Assembly (NCBI GenBank): GCA_021805985.1
Contig: JAJZDN010000012.1
Coordinates: 18,007-82,006 of the forward strand
DNA: 64,000 bases
DNA from: Planctomycetota bacterium
GTDB lineage: Bacteria; Planctomycetota; Phycisphaerae; WQYP01
Reading direction: 5' to 3'
Part shown: positions 26,036-34,379 of the stretch, one piece after another
Position numbering within the stretch: position 1 is the first letter of the stretch
How the letters are laid out: each line of letters begins with the position of its first letter
Translations under genes and position numbers: made by a program
The notes under the pieces: generated by a model
The model's database searches: none
Told to the model about the DNA's origin: nothing
The model's input: the letters and a program-made list of their open reading frames with translations, nothing else

Positions 26036-28618
26036 TTACGGCATAGCCACCATGCCGCTTGCAGCGATAGCGCGGCTATTGTATCCCACGGCAATCTGAT
26101 ATTTGCCGGCGGGCACGGCCCATTGATCAGCTTTAGTATCATAATATGCAAAATCACGCCAATCTAATTTCATGGTCACGGTTTTGGTCTGACCCGGTTT
26201 CAGATTCACCCGGCTAAAACCCTTGAGCGTCTGCACACATCGATTGGCGCGATCTTCCTGCGGTCGAATATACAACTGGACCACTTCCGCACCGGTTCGC
26301 TTGCCGATATTGGTTACCTTGGCCGTGACAGTGACGGTTCGGGTTTTCCCTTTACCCTCTGCGGTAATATGCAGATTTCCGATGGAGAATGTGGTGTAGG
26401 ATAATCCAAAGCCGAAGCAGTATTGCGGAGAAATATGTTTTTTATCATACCAGCGATATCCGACATAAATTCCCTCGGCAAAATGCACTTCCGGGTGCAG
26501 GCCGTAAATATCATGGCCGGGATAATGGCCATACGCCGGCTGCTGCCGCCAATTGTGGGCGAACGTATCCGGCAGGCGGCCGCTGGGATCAATTTTTCCA
26601 AAAATAATATCCGCCACAGCCGTATTGCCGTTTTCACCGGGATACCAGGCATAGACAAGGCCCGCGATTTTATGAATCCAACGGCTCATTGCCACGCCCC
26701 CACCGGCGTTGACCACTACCACCTGATGCGGATTAAGTTTCGCAACTTCCCGAATGTAGCGCCCCTGCGTGGAAGGCAGACGATACGAGCGATCAAAATC
26801 CTCATGCTCCAGGTGCGGACCGTAACCGACGCAGGTAATAATTGCATCGGCGGATTTGATTTCCTTCCGCTGACGGCTGGTTAACATCGGATAATGAATG
26901 CGATGCAGGCCGACTTTCATTTCACCGGGACCGGCATTGGGCTGCAACTGAATAATTAACTGATACGTATGTCCTTTGACAAAATGATAATCATTCATGA
27001 AAGCAATCACGGGGCGCGGACGCCATTGTTCGATGATTTTTTTCTTATTCAGAAAGGCCTCGGAATTGCCATTGTTGCAGAAAAACTTCAGCATGTAATC
27101 GCCGGTCTTGTGCGGTTTAATTTCTGTAACCCACTGGGCGCTAAATCCGGGGCCGACGTGGCGAGGTAATTCACCGGGATGTTCCCAGCTTAAATTCAAG
27201 CTTTTGACATCGTGCACTATCGGAGGAACAGATGTTGATTTAGCCGCGAGAATGGTGATTTCCGCGCCCGGCTTACCGTCCGGGGCATAAAAATCATTCT
27301 GATTCCAGTAAGCTTTTCCGTGGCCGATATAAGGAATATAAGTCACTTTCGCCTGCGCGCCTGCGGCACGCTTCACAGCCGCCAACATACTTACGGGCGT
27401 GGCGATGGGAATAACGTATCCGCTGCCCCCGCCGGTGGTAACTGCCGGCGAAGCCATAGGCCCAAGCACGACGATGTGCTTAATGGCCGCGTGGTCCAGC
27501 GGCAGAAAACGGTCCTTGTTCCGCAACAGAACGGTGCCTTCAGCGGCCACTTTCATCGCGGCGGCAGCACTGGCAGGATTATTCAGCGGAATGCCCTTCT
27601 TGGTTTGCGGACGATTCAAAAATTTCAATGCTACCATCATCCGCAAAGTCCGCCGGACATGCTGATTAATATTTGACATGTGGAGTTTCCCGGATTTAAG
27701 CAGCGGCGGAATGGTGAGCATGTTGTAAAAAATCGGGCGATGCATTTCCATATCCATGCCAACTTGCAGAGGCCGCAGTGTGGCGTGCGTTGCTCCCCAA
27801 TCGGACATTAATACACCCTTAAACCCCCATTGCTTTCGGAGGACATCCGTCAGCAGGAATTTACTGGCGGTACAATATTCGCCATTGACCTGATCATACG
27901 CCGCCATGACCGTCCAGACATCTCCCTGCCGCACTGCCGCCCGGAATGGCGGAAGATAAATTTCCTCCAAAGCCCGTTTACTGATAATTTCATTAATATC
28001 GATGCGATCTGTTTCCTGTTCATTGGCCACGTAATGTTTGGCGCACGCGGCAACTCCCTGCGATTGCACACCTCTGATCCAAGGTACCGCCATCTGTCCA
28101 GAAAGATACGGGTCTTCACCGAGGTATTCAAAATTTCGCCCATTTTGCGGCTCACGGACAATATTAACGCCGGGGCCGAAGATGACATGCACACCGCGCG
28201 CCCGGCAATCGCTACCGATCTGCCGGCCTTCTAAAAACGCTAACTTGCGATTCCATGTTGATGCCAGATCCGCAGACGCCGGATAAGCTGTGGATGCTCC
28301 AAATCGGCGTACACCCAGGGATGCGTCACTCATGACTAAAGTTGGAATGTGCAGACGCGCGACCCCCGGAACATCCAGGATGTTCTCAAACGCCATCATG
28401 CGGACTTTTTCCCGCAGCGTCATCTCCTTGAGCAGCGCATTGGCCTTCGCATTAACCTGTTTGGCAGAAAGCTTAGCGGGAATATATTCGCCAGCCTGAG
28501 CCGTACACGCCGCACCGGTGGCCACGAAAAGGCACACCACGGCACCATGCATGACCTGCCGTAGATTTGCGGGGCGGTGTTTACCGACAGCGGTTCCAAC
28601 CTTTTTGCGCAACATCAT
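26036..28618 (-). CDS. Glycoside hydrolase family 3 beta-glucosidase-type enzyme
   Basis: An 860-aa secreted enzyme. The start at 28618 (or the next codon) follows AGGAG and is followed by a signal peptide. The GH3 N-terminal barrel includes KHYVANEQE and the nucleophile D273 in GVLMSDWGATH. The C-terminal alpha/beta domain carries a PA14-like insertion (about 420-560), and a fibronectin III-like domain closes the protein. Such enzymes release glucose from beta-glucans. GH16 and GH128 genes nearby suggest beta-1,3-gluco-oligosaccharides as substrate. Beta-xylosidase activity is also possible in this family. A 12-bp inverted repeat lies just upstream (28666-28716). Confidence 0.93.
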   Translation of the reverse strand: MMLRKKVGTAVGKHRPANLRQVMHGAVVCLFVATGAACTAQAGEYIPAKLSAKQVNAKANALLKEMTLREKVRMMAFENILDVPGVARLHIPTLVMSDASLGVRRFGASTAYPASADLASTWNRKLAFLEGRQIGSDCRARGVHVIFGPGVNIVREPQNGRNFEYLGEDPYLSGQMAVPWIRGVQSQGVAACAKHYVANEQETDRIDINEIISKRALEEIYLPPFRAAVRQGDVWTVMAAYDQVNGEYCTASKFLLTDVLRKQWGFKGVLMSDWGATHATLRPLQVGMDMEMHRPIFYNMLTIPPLLKSGKLHMSNINQHVRRTLRMMVALKFLNRPQTKKGIPLNNPASAAAAMKVAAEGTVLLRNKDRFLPLDHAAIKHIVVLGPMASPAVTTGGGSGYVIPIATPVSMLAAVKRAAGAQAKVTYIPYIGHGKAYWNQNDFYAPDGKPGAEITILAAKSTSVPPIVHDVKSLNLSWEHPGELPRHVGPGFSAQWVTEIKPHKTGDYMLKFFCNNGNSEAFLNKKKIIEQWRPRPVIAFMNDYHFVKGHTYQLIIQLQPNAGPGEMKVGLHRIHYPMLTSRQRKEIKSADAIITCVGYGPHLEHEDFDRSYRLPSTQGRYIREVAKLNPHQVVVVNAGGGVAMSRWIHKIAGLVYAWYPGENGNTAVADIIFGKIDPSGRLPDTFAHNWRQQPAYGHYPGHDIYGLHPEVHFAEGIYVGYRWYDKKHISPQYCFGFGLSYTTFSIGNLHITAEGKGKTRTVTVTAKVTNIGKRTGAEVVQLYIRPQEDRANRCVQTLKGFSRVNLKPGQTKTVTMKLDWRDFAYYDTKADQWAVPAGKYQIAVGYNSRAIAASGMVAMP

Positions 28619-28962
28619 GAAACTCCTGAAGAAAGGCTCAACAACAAACAAAAAATCGCAGGCTAAGGAGCCTGTCCAAATCGTCGCAATCCCGGCCATT
28701 ACTCGGACAGGCTCCTGGCTGCGTACTCACCCGCGTGACGCATAATATGACCGAGAATCAAAAAAAATTCAAATGAAACTGTTTCCGCATCAATTTCTAT
28801 CGTCGATCCCATATGCTTTCTCGGGTGCGGCCGCCGGGAGGCCTCCCTTATTTGAAAAGCGATAGCGTATACAAGTTGCAATCCGAACACAGTTGGACCG
28901 GTTCGTTGGAAATTTCCGCGGTGGACAAGGATGCAGGCTTTTCACCCGCGCACCGGAAGCAT
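28619..28962. other. Noncoding gap upstream of GH3 with inverted repeat
   Basis: AGGAGCCTGTCC (28666-28677) and GGACAGGCTCCT (28705-28716) form a perfect 12-bp inverted repeat with a 27-base loop. The right arm lies in a 16-base sequence (28703-28718) repeated exactly at 12068. No gene is recognised. It may be an operator or leader hairpin for the GH3 gene. Confidence 0.5.
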
Positions 28963-29781
28963 TCACATGTCGCCCTCGAGTTGTTCAGGGGCAGCGGCAG
29001 CAGTTTTAGTGGATCGCGGTTCAACATCGATGCGAGTGATGGCAACATACGTCACGAATACGACGATGAAAAATGTCAAAACAATGCTGACAATCGGCGT
29101 ACCATATCCCAATCCGCTCAGGCTCCGCGGCTTATCAAACCAGTCCGCAAAAGAAGCACCAAGCGGGCGAGTCATGATGTAGGCAAACCAGAACGCCACT
29201 ATGTCGTTGAACCCCAGCAACCAGTATCCGATGCCGGGAATCACGAACAGAATTGCAAAGACGATGCCGGAAACCAGGTAGCCAAGATGCAATGTGGCGG
29301 CAGTAAAATCTCCGGCGGCGGTCCCCAGAGCAAATGTTGCCAGAACCGTCGACCAGTAAAACGTTTCTCGGCGAACCGTGTAAATACTATGAATCGAAAG
29401 CGTGCGTTCTACGCGATACCACAACAGGAGAATAACAATCACCGCAGCGGCAAATACGGAGGTAGATAAATAATAAGGCACACCCAGCACAACGTGCGCT
29501 ACGTCCGCCACCATGGTGCCGAAAATACTGACCATGACCACCAGCAGCCAGTAGACCCAGGCGATGTAGCGCTTTACACGGAATTGCAACACCACCGCTG
29601 CGGTAAAGCCCATTGCCCCCATGATAACCGCGGCATAAGGGTTGACATGAAACACCAGAAAATCGGATGTCGCCTCCCCCATTGCAGTCGTGAGAATTTT
29701 TATAATCCAGAAATAAAGTGTAATTTCCGGCACCTTGGATAAGGCACTGCCCCCCGCTTTATACTGTGATGCAATACTCAT
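28963..29781 (-). CDS. COG4705-type integral membrane protein
   Basis: A 272-aa protein with about seven or eight hydrophobic helices and a polar tail. The opening KVPEITLYFWIIKILTTAMGEATSDF and a later paired copy of a helix-Asp-F motif (TAAGDFTAAT) are typical of the uncharacterised COG4705 membrane-anchored proteins. The internal resemblance of the two halves suggests duplication. AAGGAG lies just before the ATG. It has no obvious functional partner. Function unknown; a transporter is likely from the topology. Confidence 0.75.
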   Translation of the reverse strand: MSIASQYKAGGSALSKVPEITLYFWIIKILTTAMGEATSDFLVFHVNPYAAVIMGAMGFTAAVVLQFRVKRYIAWVYWLLVVMVSIFGTMVADVAHVVLGVPYYLSTSVFAAAVIVILLLWYRVERTLSIHSIYTVRRETFYWSTVLATFALGTAAGDFTAATLHLGYLVSGIVFAILFVIPGIGYWLLGFNDIVAFWFAYIMTRPLGASFADWFDKPRSLSGLGYGTPIVSIVLTFFIVVFVTYVAITRIDVEPRSTKTAAAAPEQLEGDM

Positions 29782-29940
29782 CTTACTCCTTGCAGTGCAA
29801 CAACTTAATGGAGGCGCAATGACTCATGCTAAAAGCGCCCCGGCCAGCCACGCTTCCGGCAAGCCTGCTTCGTCCGTACCATATATTTTTGCAGCCAAAA
29901 AGTAAAACAACTCTGTGGCCACCCTGGTCAGGCTTGCAAA

Positions 29941-29962
29941 GCACCGGATAATAATCCGGTGC
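29941..29962 (-). terminator. Perfect hairpin downstream of xylR-like gene
   Basis: GCACCGGAT, 4 bases, ATCCGGTGC. On the minus strand it lies 90 bases after the regulator stop and is followed by a short T run, so it may terminate that transcript. The T run is weak. Confidence 0.4.
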
Positions 29963-30051
29963 CCCCAACCAACCGGCGGGTTACCGCGGCGGTGCTTTAT
30001 GACACGACGACGCACCGATAAGCCAAAACTCACGCCGTCGCAACCCGGCCA

Positions 30052-31251
30052 TTACGCGGAAAGTCCCCGGGTTCCGGAATCCGGCGAGGCGGCGGCGGCA
30101 TAGCGGTGCGTTTTTCGCATGTTTCGCGGCGTTTCATTGAAATAATCATGAAAGGACGTGCTGAATTGCCGGGGCGAACTATAGCCGGATTTTTGGGCCA
30201 CCTGGGCAATGGGCATATCCGAATCCAATACAAGTTGCCGGGCGGTTTCCATTTGGATACGCTGGATTTCAGTGGCCGGGGTGCGGTTCAGCGCTGCCAG
30301 AAAATGGCGCTCCATAGTTGGTCGTGATACGGCCAGTTGATCCGCTAACCACTTGACGGATATTCCACTGGGCAGGTTCTGTTGAATAATTCCCAGTGCC
30401 TCACGCACAAGCTCATCTTCGACCCCGAAAATATCCGATGACAACCGGGTGATAATCCGCAGGGGCGGAATCAGCATGGTCATGGCCTTTATTTTTTTTC
30501 CGCGCATGCGTTGATAAAGTAGCTCCATGGCACGCAAACCGATAGTGCGGCTATCTAAAAGAATACTGGATAAATGCGGCGTTCGAAGCTGGCCATATAA
30601 ATCATCATTATCGGTGCCCAGAATGGCAATATCTTCAGGAACTCTTATTTTTAAGTGCCGACACGCCTCGACAAGATAGGCTCCCAATAGATCATCACCG
30701 GCATAAATGGCGGCGGGTTTAGAGAGATGTTTCAGCCAGCGGGCAGCGGTGCTGGGGTACAAACCCGCGCGGTCTTCCGCCTCGGCTTCCTGCTTTCGAA
30801 AATACTGCGCCGCCGCACCCCGTGCCGCGGCCTGCGCAGTAAAGCCATCACGCCGTGCATCAGACCAGTACCGCTGTGACATGCCGTAATAGACCAGCCG
30901 TCGAAATCCCCGATCAATAAAATAATCCGCCGCCATACGTCCCACAGCCGCATCGTCGGTAACAACCCGTGGCAGGCTTGAGGTCTCCAGTTCAGCGGAA
31001 ACATCGACAGCGGGCACACCCCGGATGGCAATTTTCTCCGGAAGTTTCCAGGCTGGCGGGCAACCGGCGACGATCACGCCGTGAATGTCGCCGCGAATCA
31101 GGGCAGGTAAATCCGCGGGGTCAAAATTATCTGGGAAGAACACGCGAACCTCCGGTTTCTGACCGGCATATTCCGCGACACCCCGCAACACATCGCGGTT
31201 ATAAGCAACCGCCAGATTTCCCAGAAACAGCACTCTTTTATTTTTACGCAT
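30052..31251 (-). CDS. XylR-type AraC-family transcriptional regulator
   Basis: A 399-aa regulator. Residues 5-275 are a LacI-like sugar-binding domain (VLFLGN at the start, VTDDAAVGRMAADYFIDRG, YAGDDLLGAY, ILGTDND). Residues 285-385 are an AraC-type double helix-turn-helix (VKWLADQLAVSRPTMERHF, then IAQVAQKSGYSSPRQFSTSFHDYF). This architecture is that of XylR, which activates sugar-utilisation genes on ligand binding. It is divergent from the GH16 gene (255-base gap) and probably controls GH16 and GH128. GGAG precedes the ATG by 8 bases. The ligand is unknown. Confidence 0.92.
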   Translation of the reverse strand: MRKNKRVLFLGNLAVAYNRDVLRGVAEYAGQKPEVRVFFPDNFDPADLPALIRGDIHGVIVAGCPPAWKLPEKIAIRGVPAVDVSAELETSSLPRVVTDDAAVGRMAADYFIDRGFRRLVYYGMSQRYWSDARRDGFTAQAAARGAAAQYFRKQEAEAEDRAGLYPSTAARWLKHLSKPAAIYAGDDLLGAYLVEACRHLKIRVPEDIAILGTDNDDLYGQLRTPHLSSILLDSRTIGLRAMELLYQRMRGKKIKAMTMLIPPLRIITRLSSDIFGVEDELVREALGIIQQNLPSGISVKWLADQLAVSRPTMERHFLAALNRTPATEIQRIQMETARQLVLDSDMPIAQVAQKSGYSSPRQFSTSFHDYFNETPRNMRKTHRYAAAASPDSGTRGLSA

Positions 31252-31505
31252 ACGTCACGCTCCAAGATAATATCGTATCAGACTCGCCCCAACCGTGATA
31301 CAAATCCTGAATATTTTTTTCACATATTGGCCTATTTTTATCCCCGGCGATGCCCTAAGCTATGTCTTAGGTTTTAAGATAGCTCACCGGCGGTGTTGCC
31401 GGGGCAGTCGCAAGATGTGATGTATGGATGTTCTCTGGAGCGAAGAGCTGGACCGGCATTACTCTGCTAGTCGTGATGCCACGCTTTCTCCAATGATTTG
31501 AGGAA

Positions 31506-33446
31506 ATGATGAAGGCAGTAATACGGACACCTGGGTCAAAAAGTTCTATGTCTAAGCTAGCATCCATATATCCGCCGCGCCGGATTTTGGTAATGGCCGC
31601 TATGGTGGCCTGCGGACTGGGTGTTGCCTCTACGCGCGTGTCCGCCGCCCCACCGGTATCTGGCTATCAGTTGCTGTGGTCGAGCCAATTCAATGGCAAT
31701 TCCCTGAATTCGCTTAAATGGAATTTTGGGCAACCGTGGGGCAGCAATGTTCCGCCGAGCAGTAATAGTATTGGAGAACCCGGAAATGTCACCGTTTCCA
31801 ACAACACGTTAAATCTTACTGCACAGAAGCAAAGCACCAATGGTTATGGATACACCACCGGCCTGGTCAATACCAGCGGCCGGCTGAACTTCACGTATGG
31901 TTATGTGGAAGCAAAAATTCAAATTCCCTACACCCTTGGCACGTGGCCGGCGTTTTGGATGTTACAAAATGGCTGGCCTCCGGAAATGGATGTCATGGAG
32001 GCACCACAACAGACCTACAACAACCAAGCCGGATCGGTCGGTACCTCATACGACTATTACGCCACGTACCACTACACCAATTCCAGCGGCAACCCCGCCT
32101 CGGCCGGAACGGGCATGTACTATACCGGAGTCAATGAGGCCACAAGTTTCAATGATTACGGCATGATGTGGACGCCCAGTGCCATCAGTTTCTACTTCAA
32201 TGGTAATCTGGTTGATACGATCAACAGTTCACAAGCCAATATTGCCCAGAGCCAAAATATGTACCTTCTGCTGGATTTGGCGATCGGCGGGTGGCCGGGC
32301 AACCCGCCATCCTGGGCTTCTTTTCCCACGACCATGCAGGTTCAGGATGTGAATGTCTGGCAATTGCCTTCCTCTACTGCAATGACCATGAATTTCACGG
32401 GATCCGGCACTTCTTCGTGGGATAGTGCAGCATCCTGGCAGAATGGCAGTGTGCCTACGCTGGGTTCTGAAACGGCCATGTTTGGCCAAAGCAGCGCCAG
32501 CAACACCAACGTGCAATGGTCTAATTTCCAGACCGTTGGCAATGTGACTTTTAACGGCGGCACAACCAATTACACACTGGGACAAGCTAATACCTCCGGA
32601 CTCATGCTCGCAAATGATACGGGGACAGCCACCATTACGGCCAACGCATATCAAGGGCACAGCGACGCAATTACCCTGGCCTCAGAGCTGGAGCTTTATA
32701 ACAACACCAATATTGTCAACAACATGTCTACCGCCATTCAGATATATGGCAATATCTATGGTGGAGGGGCATTAAGCATACAAAATGGCGGCGTTGACGT
32801 TCACAGCGCGATTACCAACACGGGTGGGATTTACATCAACAATAATGGGAGCATCATCCTCAAGAATGGCAAAATTGGCAATGAATCCATTACCGTCGGC
32901 TCCCGCGGCACATTGGGCGGAATCGGTACCATTAGCGGTCCGGTTTCCACCGCCAGCGGCAGTGCGTTAGCACCCGGAGCGAGCGATCCAGGCGGTACGC
33001 TTACGATTGCCAATACACTGACGATCGGGGACGGAACAAACTTACACTATTATTTTTCCGCACCCTCCGACAGCATTAATTCCAACAGCCTTATTCTGGT
33101 TCTCGGGACCTCAAGGGCCAATGGCAACCTGACGCTAGGCAAGGATGTCACCGTTTCTCTGCAAACCGGCAGCACGCTTTCCGCGGGCACCTATCATCTG
33201 ATCTCCTACACCGGCCAACTGGATAATCTAAGCAGCAATTTTAGCGGCTGGACACTTTCCGGATTTAATCTGCCGGGCATGACCTACAACTTCAGCACGC
33301 AGAATTCCAGCAACTCTCTTGACCTGGTGGTCGCGGCTGTGCCGACACCGGAGCCAGCGACGCTGGGTATTTTCGCGTTGGGGTCGTTAGCGATTTTGGC
33401 CGGTCGTTTCCGACGTCGGACACACGCAGCCGAACGGATTAGCTAA
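31506..33446 (+). CDS. GH16 beta-glucanase with passenger-like region and PEP-CTERM anchor
   Basis: A 646-aa exported protein. After a signal peptide (ending near residue 48), residues 55-290 form a GH16 beta-jelly roll with the catalytic motif E160-M-D162-V-M-E165. GH16 enzymes cleave beta-1,3 or mixed-linked glucans, agarose or carrageenan. Residues 295-600 are Asn/Gly/Ser/Thr-rich beta-repeats resembling autotransporter passenger strands. The end has TPEPAT, a hydrophobic helix and RFRRR, a PEP-CTERM surface-sorting tail. Two adjacent ATGs (31506 and 31509) follow GAGGA; either may be used. It is followed after 54 bases by a GH128 gene, probably co-transcribed. Confidence 0.92.
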   Translation: MMKAVIRTPGSKSSMSKLASIYPPRRILVMAAMVACGLGVASTRVSAAPPVSGYQLLWSSQFNGNSLNSLKWNFGQPWGSNVPPSSNSIGEPGNVTVSNNTLNLTAQKQSTNGYGYTTGLVNTSGRLNFTYGYVEAKIQIPYTLGTWPAFWMLQNGWPPEMDVMEAPQQTYNNQAGSVGTSYDYYATYHYTNSSGNPASAGTGMYYTGVNEATSFNDYGMMWTPSAISFYFNGNLVDTINSSQANIAQSQNMYLLLDLAIGGWPGNPPSWASFPTTMQVQDVNVWQLPSSTAMTMNFTGSGTSSWDSAASWQNGSVPTLGSETAMFGQSSASNTNVQWSNFQTVGNVTFNGGTTNYTLGQANTSGLMLANDTGTATITANAYQGHSDAITLASELELYNNTNIVNNMSTAIQIYGNIYGGGALSIQNGGVDVHSAITNTGGIYINNNGSIILKNGKIGNESITVGSRGTLGGIGTISGPVSTASGSALAPGASDPGGTLTIANTLTIGDGTNLHYYFSAPSDSINSNSLILVLGTSRANGNLTLGKDVTVSLQTGSTLSAGTYHLISYTGQLDNLSSNFSGWTLSGFNLPGMTYNFSTQNSSNSLDLVVAAVPTPEPATLGIFALGSLAILAGRFRRRTHAAERIS

Positions 33447-33500
33447 ACTAAAGCGTTGGCAACATTGGAAATGGAAAACAATTAACAAGGGAAATCCGGC

Positions 33501-34328
33501 ATGCAGTTCAGAAGAATCATTCTTGCGGTTGTAATTACGTGCTTGGCAGTGTCTGCAGTAAAAAGCGATGCCGTGGGACACAGCATTAAAAAAGGAGTGG
33601 GAATGGGGCCTGGGAAGCACCCCGTACTTTGGGCCCAGCGGCTGACGGAACTGCATGTGCATTGGTTTTACACGTGGGGTTCACAACGGCCTGCTCTCAC
33701 ACCCGCACCCGTCCCGTTTGTTCCCATGATCTGGGGTTACTATCCGAAAAGCCTTCCCGGGGCGCTGCGACAAATTCGGGGTTACAACACAAACGGTCAG
33801 GTGCACGCCTTGTTGGGATTTAATGAGCCGGACAATAAAACGCAGTCACATATCTCCGTGCGGCGAGCGTTGAAGGCGTGGCCCCAGTTAGAATCCGCGG
33901 GCCTTCCGCTGGGCAGCCCGGCCTGCGTGCATCCGGACAGTCCATGGATGAAGGCGTTCATGCGCGGCGTACAGCAGCACCAATACCGGGTAAATTTTAT
34001 CTGCATTCACTGGTACGGCGGCCCAAGCCCGCAGGGCTTTCTTGGCATGTTGCGAACAATTCATCACTTATATCATCGCCCACTCTGGATTACTGAATTT
34101 GCCATCGGCGACTGGCATGCCAATAAAAAGCATCCGAATAAATACTCGCCCCAGGTCATCGCCCGATTTATGAAAGCGGTCCTTCCCGCCATGAATCGCC
34201 TGCCATACGTGCAGCGTTACGCCTGGTTCCCGGCAACGCAGTCAAAATTCACCGCGTTAGGAACCTCGGCGCTGTTCAACAAAAATGGTAAGCTGACCAC
34301 CTTAGGCCATATCTACGCGTCGGATTAA
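33501..34328 (+). CDS. GH128-type secreted endo-beta-1,3-glucanase
   Basis: A 275-aa protein with a signal peptide (about 1-24) and the compact barrel of GH128 (asl1-like glycosyl hydrolase). It shows LGFNEPD with acid/base candidate E109, IHWYGG, LWITEFA with nucleophile candidate E199, and RYAWFPA. Characterised GH128 members cut beta-1,3-glucan. Together with the upstream GH16 it forms a likely laminarin or curdlan degradation pair. AAGGGA lies upstream of the ATG. Confidence 0.87.
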   Translation: MQFRRIILAVVITCLAVSAVKSDAVGHSIKKGVGMGPGKHPVLWAQRLTELHVHWFYTWGSQRPALTPAPVPFVPMIWGYYPKSLPGALRQIRGYNTNGQVHALLGFNEPDNKTQSHISVRRALKAWPQLESAGLPLGSPACVHPDSPWMKAFMRGVQQHQYRVNFICIHWYGGPSPQGFLGMLRTIHHLYHRPLWITEFAIGDWHANKKHPNKYSPQVIARFMKAVLPAMNRLPYVQRYAWFPATQSKFTALGTSALFNKNGKLTTLGHIYASD

Positions 34329-34379
34329 GATTCCACGGCGTAAAAGTTGCGGACATTTCCCGCCGTCAATTCTTGGCAA

